Positions 45,028-58,032 are shown, counted from the stretch's first letter. The stretch: 64,000 nt of DNA from Welwitschia mirabilis (GCA_051453625.1 JBOZIK010000001.1:98216281-98280280); one strand, 5' to 3'. The notes: a model not told the origin generated them from the letters alone. Program-made: numbers and translations.

Positions 45028-48000
45028 GTGATAAAGAGAATGAGGTAAAAAAGATGGATGATAAACATGTAAACGATGATGAAAAATAGGATTTCTTAGT
45101 TAATGCCTATCATGAGTTATATGAAGAATGTGATCAGATCTTAAGAAAAATGTGCACCTCATGAAGGATGTTGCTAGAGTTGAGGATGTAAAGAATGCTA
45201 TTACAATTTAAGTAGATTACATAGGAATGAGAATGGAATACAATACTTCATTCTATAATAAGGATATTAAGTATCTACAAGAAATTTCTAGAGTAAGGAA
45301 ATAAAGATGTAAGTGTTTATTATAAAAAAGTAATGAACTACATAATATTATTTTGAAGTTCTCTTTAAGTAATAATACATTAGAAAAAATGCTAGTTAAA
45401 AAAAAAAAAAGCATTATGTATAAGAGTAAGTTCAGCTATGTATCATCTCTCTCATATACATTTGTTGCTACCCTCTTAAGTAAGTTATTATCTCTTACCA
45501 GTGATAAAGTTTTCTTCATTAAGAGCTTAAAGTCAAGTGATGTTTAACCCTCCTTTTCTAATATTAATTCTAGAAAATAAGTAGAAGGTATCTTCTTTGT
45601 CATTTCTATAATAGGTTTAAGCACATTAAACTAACTTGTACAATTATAGTAATATGTTTTCAAAGTTTGATAGCTTACCTAGTTTTTAATTCATTTAAAA
45701 AACAACTAGAACCAGACTTTGATACTAGATGGAATCATGGTGAATCTCATAAGAGTTTATTAGTTCATACTACTTTATTTACTAATTATGATGTGTACTA
45801 GTAATTTGATAATGGTTGTTTGAGGCATATAATAGGTGATAGAAGTAGGTTTTTAACATGGAAAAATGTAACAGAGGTAACATCACATTAGAGGATAATA
45901 ACAAGGAATTAATGGAAGGCATTAGAATCATAGGAGCCAAAGACTTCCTTACCATTCACAATGTACAATACATAAATAGGCCAAAGCACAACCTTTCTAG
46001 AATCAGCCAAATCTATAATAGAGATATGTACATTTTATTTAATGCCTCTAATTATCATGTCTTAGACAAAAATGATAGAATTATTCTTTCTTGTGGTAAA
46101 GACAAGACATGTGTTCTATCAAGTAATCATTAAGCAAATATTTGTCCTTTATCTCCTCAAGTTAAAGTAGGCTTTAGCATAAATGATTAGATCATGTTAA
46201 TCATAAGAACATATAGCATTACAGAAGATGATCTAATCAAGGGTATACTAAAATCAACAAATTAGAAGGGTAAATGTGTTGATCTTATCAATTAAGAAAA
46301 CAAACTGAAAAAAGTTTAATAAAATTAATTAATAAGGGATTTAAAGAGCTCTAAATTTATTTCACCTAGATCTAGAAAGGCCAGCTCCTATTAAAAGGCT
46401 TGGTGGAAAGAAATATGTGTTAGTAATTGTGGATGACTACTCTAGATTTACATGGGTTTTATTTCTTAGACACAAAAATAAAGCATCTTACAAGTCTCAA
46501 ATTTTGTGCAAAAGACCGAAACATAAAACTAGTTACAACTTAAAGAAAATTAAAAGTGACCATAATGGTGAATTTAAAAATGAAAGACTTCAGTCTGAAT
46601 ATCAATATAAGGGGATAGCCCATGAATTTTCAACTCTTAGAACTCCCTAATCAAATGAAGTTATGAAAAAAAAAAATAATAAAGTACTATAATATATAAC
46701 TAGGACAATGTTATAAGAAAACAATAGTTAAGAGATTTTAAATTGAAGCTTTCATATTTGCATGTTATATCTACAACCAAACCTTCCCTCAATCACGCAT
46801 GATTAAGACTCCTTATAAATGATGGAAAGGAAAAAGGTCTATCATTTCCTACTTTAATATTTTTAGATGTAAATGATGGATCTTAAAGATGCAAAAATCA
46901 TTAAAAATTTTAAGTGAAAAATCCATAAAAGGTATATTTGTTGGATATTCAAACTAGTAAGACTTACAAAGTGTTTAAATCAAACTTTTGGTAGAGTAGA
47001 GAAGAGTGTGCATGTCAAAATTGATAAAAAGAAATAAAATAATAACAAAGATAAGGAAGGAGGAGTGGATATAATTCTTTAAAGAATCAAATCTAACACT
47101 CAAACTTTTGTTTAACCTTAACACCCATTAGTCCTCTTTCCTCTCATAAGAAATGAACCACTTCTACCCTTTAACCATAATCAGAGGAAATTCTTGTGTC
47201 TAATAATATTTCTATTGACTAACTAATTAATGATGTGTTCAATAAGGTTAATAAAAAATGCTTAATTTAGGTAAATGTGTGCTTGTTTCAATGTTAGAAT
47301 GTAAGACCTTTAATGAATCTAAAAACGATGAAAGTTGGATGAATGCCATGCAAAATGAACTAAATCAATTTAAGAAGAATTAAGTTTGGAAACTTATTCC
47401 TAGACCCAAGCAACATAATTCCATTGGAATAAAATGGATCTTCAATAACAAATTGAATAAAAATTCTAAAATAATTAACAACAGGATAAGTTCTATAGCA
47501 TAAGGATACTATCAAATGGAAGGCATAGACTTTAAAGAAACCTTTACTTATATAGTCAGATTAGATCCTATAAGAATTTTCTTGCACATTCTTACTTTTA
47601 TAATTTCAAAATCTATCAATAGATGTACAAAGGCCATTCTTAAATGGTATCTTACATGAATTACTATATGTTGAACAAACCAGGTTTTGAAGAACTAAGA
47701 TACCTTAACTATGTTTATAGGTTAAAAGATACTTTATGAATTAAAGAAAGCTCAAAAGGCATGTATGAAAATATTATCTATTTTATTTTTAAGCATGAAA
47801 AATTAAGAAAATGCTTTTTATTAAAATAGTTAAATCTAATTTTCTTTTAGTTCAAATATATGTTGCTGATATCATATTTGGATCTACATGAGATTTACTG
47901 TCTCATGATTTTACTAAACTAATGAATGGTAATTTTGAGATGGTCCATATAGGTAGGCCTTAAATATTTTTAAATTGCAAATTAAACAATGAAAGAATGG

Positions 48001-48740
48001 AGTTTTACTATCTTAACAAAAACTTATAAGTGAGCTTATGAATAAATTTGATATGGATTATATCAAGTTCATCTAAACATTATGGGGAAACAACAAAGTA
48101 AATGTTAATGAGAAAAGAAAGAATGTGAATACAAAGTTTTACTAGATCATGATAGAAGTATTCTTTACCTCATCACAAGTAGACAAGACATTAACTTTTC
48201 TATCATACTAATCTAAACTAAAGAGTCACACTTAGAAGCTATATAATGAATACTAAAGTATGTGAACTCTATCTTAATTACCATATTTGATGTTTTGGAA
48301 AGTCTAGTTTACATTTATTTTTATTTTTTGATGTCAATTAGGTTGGTTATAGACATGATCATAAGATACTTAGAGACATTATTATTTTCTAGAATCTTAT
48401 CTTCTTAGTTCGACTAGCAAAAAGCAAAGTTGTATTACTTTATGTACTATAAAAGCTAAAGATCTAGCTACTGGTAGTTGTGTTTCCCAACTCATTTACA
48501 TCCACTATGTCTTGAAAGATAATATATTCATGATTTTGACACTCTAATTTTTTGCAATAGTTTTAGTACCATCAATGTCTTCAAGAATCTTGTTTTTTAC
48601 TTCCAAACTAAGCATATTGAGATCCAACAATACTTATTAGAGATCATGTTGAGAGAAAGAACATTTACCTAAAGCACATGCCAACCAAATAATAGCTTGC
48701 CAAAATCCTAATCAAACTCATTCCCCCCAAGCTAGATTTA
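45028..48740 (+). pseudogene. Copia pol relic (right part of element C)
   Basis: The plus-strand order is a post-gag acidic segment ending AYHELYEECDQIL (45090-45145), then the protease site DNGCLRHIIGDRSRF (45808-45852). Pre-integrase follows (45858-46133, with RPKHNLSRISQIYN), then integrase (46417-46650, with VIVDDYSRFTWVLFLRH and IKSDHNGEF). RT comes next (about 47300-47890, with DESWMNAMQNELNQF, WIFNNKL and YVADIIFGS), then RNase H and a pol end with IRDHVERKNIYLKHMPTK (48640-48700). The RT box has Ala for the first catalytic Asp (47865-47867). It is heavily broken, more than B. Together with 15430-16150 it forms element C. Confidence 0.85.
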
Positions 48741-49943
48741 TATCCTAATGTAAATCTTTCAATCTTAATCCTTGTCCTTGAATGTTTTCCTTTCCACTTC
48801 AATCTTCATGTGTCTTAATATTTTTATCTTATTCTTATGATTAGTAATTATTTATTAGTTCATATTCAATTAGTTGTTCATCCTTATATAATGAACACCC
48901 CCACTCTCATATCTATTAAGTTTTTTTTAATGATTTTTTAATTAACGAACTGTTACTAGATGATTGATTATTTCTCTCTTGGAATTTTCTATATAAGTAT
49001 TTCTATTGCTTATTTAGTCAATCACCTCTTGAGAAATGGTTAATCACCTGCTTCTCAGTTTTAAATGTCTTTACAAATGCTTGCTTACTATTATTGGTAA
49101 GTTAATTACCTTCATTTAAAAAATTGCTTTTCTCTTTAAATTGGTTAACTACCTATACTGAGGGTTTAATCATCCACTATTTAAAAACCCTGAAACTCTA
49201 GGATTCATCTTTTTTCACCCTTTTAAAATTCTCTCTAGTGTGTCTTCATTAATCTTAACTAATTTCCAATGATTTTCTAAGTAATTTGAATTATCATTCA
49301 CCTCTGAAACATCATTCTTAAAACTTCCTTTCTACAATGTGTTAGATCTACTTTATTAATATGTATAATTAAATTTATCAAGCCACTCAAAATTTCTTGT
49401 TTCTTTATTTTTGATCACTTTTACTTTAGTTGTTACTTTTATATAGCTTATGATCTGTTGATTTTACCTTTATACTTTTTAAAATATAGCTTTAAACTGA
49501 TATCTTTCTGATTTTGATTATATTTTCTTTATTTTGTGACATATTAGGATTACATTAAATATTTTTCTATTTTATTAATTTTAATGTAATATTACATACT
49601 TTTTTATTCATCTCATGCTATTGTTTACATTACACTATATTATTTATCATAATTAGCATGTGTCTCACTAAATTTTTATCTTTTTCTAGTATTGTCAGTA
49701 TTAGTATGTGCTTCTACTATTAGATGAAATTCCAGGTAAACTAAAGCATTTTATCTTTTACAAGTTTTTCTCTTCATGTAATTGATATAGTATTTCCATT
49801 GCATAACTATTATTCTAGCAATTGGTACCTATGATGATATATCTATGATTATGCATGTAATTTTATGCTCTCATTGTGAGGTATTAATTTTTATTTTTAA
49901 TGCAAAAATAACATTCAAAATCAGAGGAGGAATCCCTTGCTCT
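48741..49943. other. Post-pol spacer of element C
   Basis: AT-rich, with repeated TTAATCAC/TTAACTACC-type motifs near 49010-49190 (GGTTAATCACCTG, GGTTAACTACC). These resemble decayed GGTCGACC-like motifs of the linker in elements A and B. No reading frame is visible. Confidence 0.4.
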
Positions 49944-51187
49944 ATGAAGAGTAAAGAAGTTGAAGCACCTACCTCCCAAGGATGGTAGGTAAATCTATTA
50001 GAAAAAATGAGTAGGATGCACTGATTAAAATTGAGAATGAGTATAAGAACAAAATCATGCTCAGAGAATATGCAATTGTTGTAAACTCTTTTAAGAACAT
50101 CACTAATCTAGTGGTGTAGATCTTCTAATACTAGTAGTGGAAACCATTACTTCCACCACATCTAAGATGATTACTAAGATATTTGACCTTTTATATATCA
50201 ATGTTATAGCTATTTCCCTTTCTAGTGGTGTTCTATAGACTAGGATCTTAGGAATGGTATTCCAAATCATGCTAGAAAACATAGCTAAAGTTTTAAGCAT
50301 TCCATGTAATGACGCTCATCATTTTTTTTATACTTTTAAGTATCTAACTTGATTCTAGCATGTGTACAATATTTATGGAAGAGAAATTGATTAGAAGACA
50401 ACTACTACATTTAGGCTAAACATGTCCTAACTTTCTACTTTTTGCTACACCTTATCTTTGGTTACATCCTTCTTTCATCTGGTGGATACCATGATGGGAT
50501 AACTCTATATTACCTTAAGTTCCTTTATTGATTATATACTCAAACTTTCATAAATGCTATATGATAATCTTTAACTACATGATTTACATACTCTAATATG
50601 AAAATTGGACATTGCGCTATAAAGGCTTAATAATAAAGTTGTGTAATAAATATAAATTTCCTCTTCCATAACGTAATTTTATCATTCTTCATCCATATTA
50701 GCCTTTTAATTATTCAACTTTGATTTGCATGCATATCTTTGAGTCTTATTCAATACTTAAGAAATTCCTAACTCTATTCATCCCCTATTCTTACATTCAT
50801 ATGTCATTCATTCTCATAGTGATATTAATTATGTTCTTGTGATTCAATCTATGTTTACCTAGATTTCTAAGTTGGCATGGAGTTAATAGGACCTCATTCA
50901 CCTTTTGAAAGAAATAAGCGAGAGCATGTAATGAAGTGGTGTTAATGTCTACTCTTCTTTAAGGGCTACTTAATCTAAGGTTGTAGGTCCTACTTCTCCC
51001 TTCAACTATTTAGGATCATTTATAGAAGAAGAGGAGAAGAAGAAGCCCTAACAGGAGGAACAAAAATAAGAACTCCAAAAGGAAAACAAGTGAAAGGAAA
51101 ATAAAGGCTTAGAAGAAGAAGAATCATCAGAGAAGGGGAAAAAGTCAAAGGAGAAAGAGGAATCAAATAAGGATAATCAGTGCTAAA
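49944..51187 (+). pseudogene. Post-pol reading frame of copia element C (decayed)
   Basis: It starts near ATG 49944 (MKSKEVEAPTSQGW, then stop) and includes IENEYKNKIMLREYAIVVNS in one frame. A core near 50140-50290 reads SKMITKIFDLLYINVIAISL, then SSGVL, a stop, and TRILGMVFQIMLENIAKVLS. The spacing of SGxx, the TRILG box and the following helix matches the core of the frames in elements A and B (for example SGTFETLILG). A charged C-terminal stretch (51020-51187, with EEEEKKKP and EKGKKSKEKEES) mirrors their charged tail. Position before the polypurine tract and 3' LTR is the same. Confidence 0.5.
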
Positions 51188-51505
51188 AGCTCTAATACAT
51201 GAGGAAAATCTACTCAATCGGTGCCTTCATTACGGTGAGAGAAGACTCCATCTTAATTAGCCTTGAGGGAACCTTTGCACTATCTTTGATGACAATGCTA
51301 ATCTAGCATCATCTCTACTCCCCAGAGTTTGCATATAGAGGTATTACCATCCTTTTGTTAGTTGCATAATTAACCCTTGATTCAAACAAAAAGTCTAAAT
51401 GACTTTTTTATGTATTTCAACTTTACCTACTTTTTTAGATGATATCTAGACTTTTACAGCTTTTTGTTACCTTCCTTGTGCACCTCCACCATTGTCATTA
51501 ATAAT

Positions 51506-51516
51506 AAAGGAGGAGA
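51506..51516 (+). other. Polypurine tract of element C
   Basis: AAAGGAGGAGA precedes the likely LTR start TGTGATTTGAAC at 51523 by a few bases, as in element B. Confidence 0.6.
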
Positions 51517-51522
51517 TTTAGT

Positions 51523-53676
51523 TGTGATTTGAACTTAAGATTTATTTTATAAACTCAAAATTATTTACAAATTTTTACATGATTTGTTACTTTTATTTAC
51601 ATGTTCATTTCAAAATTTCATAATAATATAGCATGTGACATGATGATTTGAGCTTAATTTTGTCCTACATGATTCATGCTTAAATCATGATTGATGAAAT
51701 TCTAAAAATTCTTTNNNNNNNNNNNNNNNNNNNNNNNNNNNNNNNNNNNNNNNNNNNNNNNNNNNNNNNNNNNNNNNNNNNNNNNNNNNNNNNNNNNNNN
51801 NNNNNNNNNNNNNNNNNNNNNNNNNNNNNNNNNNNNNNNNNNNNNNNNNNNNNNNNNNNNNNNNNNNNNNNNNNNNNNNNNNNNNNNNNNNNNNNNNNNN
51901 NNNNNNNNNNNNNNNNNNNNNNNNNNNNNNNNNNNNNNNNNNNNNNNNNNNNNNNNNNNNNNNNNNNNNNNNNNNNNNNNNNNNNNNNNNNNNNNNNNNN
52001 NNNNNNNNNNNNNNNNNNNNNNNNNNNNNNNNNNNNNNNNNNNNNNNNNNNNNNNNNNNNNNNNNNNNNNNNNNNNNNNNNNNNNNNNNNNNNNNNNNNN
52101 NNNNNNNNNNNNNNNNNNNNNNNNNNNNNNNNNNNNNNNNNNNNNNNNNNNNNNNNNNNNNNNNNNNNNNNNNNNNNNNNNNNNNNNNNNNNNNNNNNNN
52201 NNNNNNNNNNNNNNNNNNNNNNNNNNNNNNNNNNNNNNNNNNNNNNNNNNNNNNNNNNNNNNNNNNNNNNNNNNNNNNNNNNNNNNNNNNNNNNNNNNNN
52301 NNNNNNNNNNNNNNNNNNNNNNNNNNNNNNNNNNNNNNNNNNNNNNNNNNNNNNNNNNNNNNNNNNNNNNNNNNNNNNNNNNNNNNNNNNNNNNNNNNNN
52401 NNNNNNNNNNNNNNNNNNNNNNNNNNNNNNACCATGCTTATCACATAATACATTCTTTTCACATAGTGACATTCATCTTTAATTATCTTCAAATGTTTTA
52501 CTTATATTAGGTGATGAATAAGTTTAAAAGGTCATAGTCTTAGAGGGAGCATTAAATAAGATTTGGTTGTTATTAATGACAACAAGGAAGAGTATTGCAT
52601 CTTTTGAGTACCTATTAATGAAAAACCAAATTTCAAGTAAAGATCAATAATACTCTGAATTATATATGTAGGCCTTAAAGGATTTTAGATGTCTAGATTA
52701 AAAAAGGAAAATCAACCAAGCAAAGATTTGATATGATCTATTAAAAAAGCAAAAAATAGACTAGGTGGATGACTAACTAGGATAAGAAGATTATTTGCCT
52801 ATTAAAGAGGAAGTTCAAAAAGTCACTGGGTGGTCAATTGGGTATTGGTTGTGGGTTGTCCACTTATAACTCAAAAGTAACATTCATGATTTTAGTAATT
52901 AATTAGTTACATCTAGGGGTGAACTACCTATTAGTATAAAGTTAACAAATTGAAGAATAGCCAAGTGGACATTTTTGAGGGATCGACCCCCTAAAGGCAT
53001 CTCACAACTACAATTATTAAATTGGGATCAACTACTAAAGAAATAAGGTCTACCGATTCTTGTCAAGAGACCAACCACCATGCACTTGGATATTACTATA
53101 GGGAGCCATTAGAAAGTCAACATAACTATTTTTCCAGGCCTCAAAAGGCTAAAAAACCATTGTGATTCTCTCCATTAGCTACATTTCTTGGAAACTTGAC
53201 CTATAATAGCTTGAATTCATCTTCTATATAATCTATCTAAACATTGTTTTACTTGTTAAGAACTTTTGGATCTCTTATCATTGCACCTAATTATCAAAAA
53301 GCACAATATTCCATATCTTCTATTAATTTGTATCACTATGACACTTTATATTAATTGGATTCAATTGGATAAAAAGCTATTACTAGAAAATACCCCTTTA
53401 AATCAGTGGAGGATTACCATAAAGTCTCATGGAAGTGATTGAACCACTTCATAATAAAGGAAAATAATCTTATTTTCAATCTCTTGTCTAATTCTTATAG
53501 TGTTCATTTTTAATTTAATTATATTTATACTTTACTTTCATTAAAACATCTTTTACTATGCAAACTTCTTAATTGAATGTCTTTATAAGGTGCTTTATTT
53601 ATTAAATATTTAAAAATCAAAATTATCAAAAAGGTTTCTTATTTACCCCTTCCCTCTAGAAAAGTTAGTTCTCATA
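51523..53676 (+). repeat. 3' LTR of copia element C (with gap)
   Basis: It starts after the polypurine tract and ends near ACCCCTTCCCTCTAGAAAAG, followed by TTAGTTCTCATA, the usual look of a SIRE-type LTR end. It includes a 716-base gap (51715-52430) and a few GGTCAAC/GGGATCGACCCC motifs (about 52828, 52979). No 5' partner was found in the window. Confidence 0.55.
51715..52430. other. Assembly gap, 716 N
   Basis: A run of unknown bases inside the presumed 3' LTR of element C. Confidence 0.98.
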
Positions 53677-56100
53677 ATGATGACATAATCCCTCGTCATA
53701 AGCATGTGATATTTAGATCTAAAATGACCAAGATCTAACGGAATGATGAATAACTTAAATAAGATGTGAAATGAATCATTTAAGCATGGAATGTAATTTA
53801 TTTTACCTTTGAATTAGGCCTTTCTGATCTAGCTTTTCTTAAGACTATGAATTTCCTTAATATATCCTAATAGATGGATAGCAACTGATCTCCTTGGATG
53901 GTAGGACTTAGATGTATAATCATTAATCTTCCTACATTTACTTAGCTTTGAGCTATAAGATCAATTCATGAACATATTCTTTGTTTATCTTTTCCTATTT
54001 TTGGGGACTTATGATCCTTAAGAATGTCAGTAGCAATAGTATTAAGTGATGGCGATGCTTGTCCCTTTTGTCTGTTTGACTTCAATGACATCTGAATAGC
54101 TTATGATGACATGTTAATAAAATATCATGAATTAGTCCTTTTTAATAAGATTTTTAGAAATTAAGGAATAAAACATAGTTAATAATAATTAAATAATAAA
54201 TATGACATTCATAGCCTTAAAAACATATTATTTTACTAAAGTTTAGGAATAAATTGTATCAAATCTCATGTGTAGATAATAAATTTGTTATTTCAAGTGC
54301 TTATGTTTTTTAATCCTCCTATTGTACACTTACTTTTAATATTGCCAAAAGCTTGAGTGTCTATAAAATATCTTCCCCAGTCAATTTTGGATGGTCAAAA
54401 AACGTTTTAATAAAACCCTTAGAAAATATGATGCCTTCCAACTAAAAAAGAAGGAATAGAACTCATTGATAGCTTATAGTAGACACCTATGTGCTAAATG
54501 GATCATAATTTTTTTATGATAACACAGTTTTGTTTATAATTTGTTGCTTACTAGACGTAAAATTGTAAACTTGAGAATACGAAGATCTAGAATGGACCTA
54601 TTATGAATTGAATCATAGGGCCTTACTTACTTATATTGAAAAACATGCCCATCTTCAAAAGTATTTAGTTGGCACAGAGAATGATTCATAATTTCATTGC
54701 TTGAAATTCATTAAAAATCCTAGTAAATTGCTTCAAAAAAAATTTCCTTTTGTGGACTCTAATTGAAAATGTCTTGAAAGGACCTTCAAATCCTAAATTG
54801 GCGTCTTATTGGATGTAAAGTGGTTTAGTGACTTAGCATGTATGGTTTTCAATGGGAATTATTTAACTTGAGACTTGTTTAAGTGCCTCCATGGATCTAC
54901 GCACATCATTAAGAGACTTTGTAGTCACTTGTTCATTTTTCTAGAGGATACAATAATTAGCAATGACAAGAGTAGCTCAATCCTACAAAATTTGCAATGC
55001 AAAAATGGTTAACAAGTTTTGTCTTATAAACAAAAAGTGCCTACAATTTGATGAAAGAAGATACAACAATTTTTTGAAATTTCAATAGAAGATGAGAAAT
55101 AGATGATAATGAAAGTATATGGATCAAAAGATTTTTAACCTTTATAAATGCCTACACTTCTTAAACATAAGCATTTTAATCAATATCTTTTCCATAAAGG
55201 ATTGCCTTTCATCATTCCTCCAACCTATAGTTGCATTCTGCTCTTTTCCCCTTGTGCAAAGATAAGGAATCATCTAAGCATACATTTGTAACATACAATT
55301 GTACTATCAAGGCATGCAGGGTTGGTAATGCCCTCTAGATATGCATGATAAGCAAAAAAAATTTATGGTTTTTTGAGATACTCCTAAGTTATCAAAAGAT
55401 AGCAATTGTTACTATAATTCTAGATGGCATAACACCTTTGACTTTAAAGAAGCAACAATAGCAATATATTAGTGTGACATTGATAAGGATGCTAAAATGG
55501 ATGATAAGTCTTATAAGACAAGATAGAATTAAATATTATCATATTAGAGGAAGCCTTTAGGTAATACTAATAAGTGATGTCATAAGGTAAACCACTTAAT
55601 ATAGTTTGGGGTTGTTTACTACAAACTAGAAATTGCACCTATCAAAAAGGGTTGTTTGGTTAAAGGGATGCAACAAATAGAAAGATTGTTAAAGACTTGG
55701 GAAGACGTTGCAAGGAAAAGTATGCAAGATTTTGAAATAATTATAAATATAAGGTGATGTTAAACACAACTACCATAATCACTTAAATAAATGATTAAAT
55801 TACACTTAAGATTTTATAGTATTCTAAGTAACACATTACAAGTTTTAGATCTATATAGAGGGCGGGTGTCCCATTGATTAGGGTAATGCCTGTCTACAAA
55901 TAATTATGAATATAACTCTTAGGGTAGTACCCATCTACAAATAATTATGAATATAATTCTTGATGGACGTGAATAAGATGAAAGAGCAATACGAGAATGA
56001 TATTGTGTCAAACTAACATAATTTATTTTTTTGAAGAGAAGCTAAGGAATGAATATTAAATTAATAAACTGGCTGGTAGATTTCATAATTTCTTGTAAAG
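53677..56100. other. Nothing firmly recognised
   Basis: AT-rich sequence with no supported domain. It holds one short tandem repeat (55881-55963). It may be old intergenic or transposon sequence upstream of the candidate exon at 56231. Confidence 0.4.
55881..55963. repeat. 41-bp tandem repeat, two copies
   Basis: GGGTAATGCCTGTCTACAAA at 55881 and GGGTAGTACCCATCTACAAA at 55922, each followed by TAATTATGAATATAA. Confidence 0.9.
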
Positions 56101-56230
56101 TGGAAATAAAAAATGAGTGAGTGAATTTCAGAATATCCCCTGAAAGCAGGCAAAGAGCCTCGGAGGATTCTGCCATCCATTAATCTTGAGCACTTCTTAA
56201 CTTTCAGAGTCGTAACCAAAGAAGCCGCTC

Positions 56231-56382
56231 ATGGTTGTGGACGAAGAAACATTTGCCCAACACATGTCTCTACCGGCTGCTTCGTACTCTTCCTATTCCA
56301 ACATCAATAGCGTCAATGTTATCGCTATACTTGTCACCGCTGTCGCTGGCGTTGCGGCTGCTGCTGTCTTCTATTCCAAGAG
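56231..56382 (+). CDS. Candidate first coding exon of an unidentified membrane-anchored protein
   Basis: ATG at 56231 follows an in-frame TAA (56213-56215), so no earlier start is possible in this exon. It encodes 50 residues plus two bases. An N-terminal acidic/polar part (MVVDEETFAQH), a Ser/Tyr/Asn-rich linker and one hydrophobic segment at residues about 29-47 (VNVIAILVTAVAGVAAAAVF) come before YSKR, which fits a type III or tail-out signal anchor. The exon ends at AAGAG|GTATTC, a good donor (phase 2). The surrounding 56130-56480 is richer in CpG than the rest of the window. A TTTCAG at 56201-56206 could be an acceptor for an upstream leader exon. A weak in-phase continuation begins at 57050. 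I do not recognise the protein. Confidence 0.45.
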
Positions 56383-57256
56383 GTATTCGATCACTTTTAA
56401 TTCAATTAAACAGTCTTTCTTTAGGTATTAGTATTCGCTTTCATAATTCTTAGCGTCTTTGCTTCGTCGCATCAGCTTTGCCTTCTGAGATAGCATCTTT
56501 TGATGAAAATTTTATAATTTCTTTTTCTGGAGCCGTTGCTTTTGCACTAGCTTCACAAATATGTTCTTTTGCACATTAAAGAGTGACCCTCATGAGATTC
56601 ACTGAAACGAAGATTAATAGCGCATTGTTTCTATTGTTTTCTTCTTTTGACATAATGCCATCACGCAGGCTGCTTTTGCTATTTTCCCCTTTTTTTTCAT
56701 TGTGCCAGTAACCTTGTCAATGGGAATCAATACTTGCTCGTTTTAACAAACATCAGACACAGGGAAAGGATCGGAAACTGTAATTTCCTTAGTTGCTAAT
56801 AATGACATATTTTATAGACGTTAACTCTTTCTAGTTTCTACGGCCTTTTTAACAATTTCGGATTCACGGTCCATGTGCACTGCAATATCTATTCCAAAGA
56901 CAATATACGTTTAATTATTAAGGAAAAAACAGTAAACAGGGTTTTCATTATTTGTAGAAATTAGAAGGTTCTGACTTTTCCTGAGCGTATATCCTCATAT
57001 TTTATCAACATTGAAGTGGAATAAGTACTCGTGTTTTAATGGGTTTCAGGCTTTGCCCATTATATGAACTTTCAAGAAATGAATCACTGCTAAAGGCACA
57101 ATTATCGTGTTTTTTCCTTTCAAATATTTGATGAGAAAGTTAAGACTTAAGTACTTAACTGTAGAAAGTTAAGTTCTTTGCTGCAGAAAGTGTATCTTAA
57201 AGTTTTAAGATGAACTCATTCTGATTAACAAAGATGTGAATCACTGTTGTACATAG
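56383..57256 (+). other. Probable intron after the candidate exon
   Basis: The sequence is less AT-rich than its neighbours and shows no transposon motif. At 57040-57049 there is GGGTTTCAG|G. From 57050 the phase-2 frame stays open for about 25 codons (beginning LCPLYELSRNESLLKAQ), but no good donor follows before the stop, so I do not call it an exon. Confidence 0.3.
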
Positions 57257-57266
57257 NNNNNNNNNN
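57257..57266. other. Assembly gap, 10 N
   Basis: Ten unknown bases. Confidence 0.98.
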
Positions 57267-57439
57267 TGAACATTCCAAGGGCGAATTTAAAATTTGCATA
57301 CTATCAAATTCACTATTGTTAGCTAGTATAAAATCTCAACGTGTGTCTTCTTTGGAAGTGTTTTTCATGCTTTAGTTAGGTCATTCCATGCGAGACTTGG
57401 ATATACATCAAATATTTAAGATTGAAGTTGATTATTTAT

Positions 57440-57510
57440 TTTAATAATTTTCATAGAAACCCTATTCACTCTCCTCTAGGGTTTCAATCCCAATCCACAA
57501 AATAGTGAAC
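57440..57510 (+). repeat. Copia LTR end remnant
   Basis: CCCTATTCACTCTCCTCTAG then GGTTTCAATCCCAATCCA is the usual ending of SIRE/Angela-type LTRs. An ATTGGTATC string occurs about 100 bases later (57593), which may be part of a displaced primer-binding site. No other part of this element is visible. Confidence 0.4.
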
Positions 57511-58022
57511 CCATCAACAGTATTTGGATTTCTCTTTACGTACACATCATCTATCATGCCATCCTTTACATCTTTTCTCATATCATGTAGCATTGGTATC
57601 GATATGCCTAGCCTTTTCACTATTTGTTAGGGTTTTTTAATAACATAGGGGATAGCTTGGTTGTGAAAATATATTGTTCTAGGATTTGAACTCTCACACC
57701 TTATTTTATAAGAGATCTTTTGATCATATTTTGAAGAATTGTATTGGTACGGCTTGATGCGATCCAAACTGCAGTGATATCTTAATTCTAAAGGAATCTC
57801 AACACCGGGCTTTGGTATTGGGATGCTGGTATCTTGATACTAGGCAATACCATGAGCTTGGTATTTGAAGTCCACCTCTGGATCTGGAATTTGAAACCAG
57901 TGAGCTTTTTTCATCTTGCGTTATTTTTTTCCTATTTTTTAGAAGCTTCTAGTGGAGGAAGGGACCTGATGCTTGTACTGATGATTGATGAGTCAAGAAG
58001 AGTTTCTTATGCTTTTTTGTCC

Positions 58023-58032
58023 NNNNNNNNNN
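58023..58032. other. Assembly gap, 10 N
   Basis: Ten unknown bases. Confidence 0.98.

Noticed and set aside
51020-51217. A 65-codon minus-strand frame
   Set aside because: It is antisense to the charged C-terminal tail of the post-pol frame of copia C.
57050-57125. A second exon of the candidate host gene
   Set aside because: The phase fits and the frame is open for about 25 codons after TTTCAG, but no good donor precedes the stop and no homology is known to me.
57593-57607. A primer-binding site (ATTGGTATCGATATGCC)
   Set aside because: Only the first nine bases match and it lies about 100 bases after the LTR end instead of next to it.
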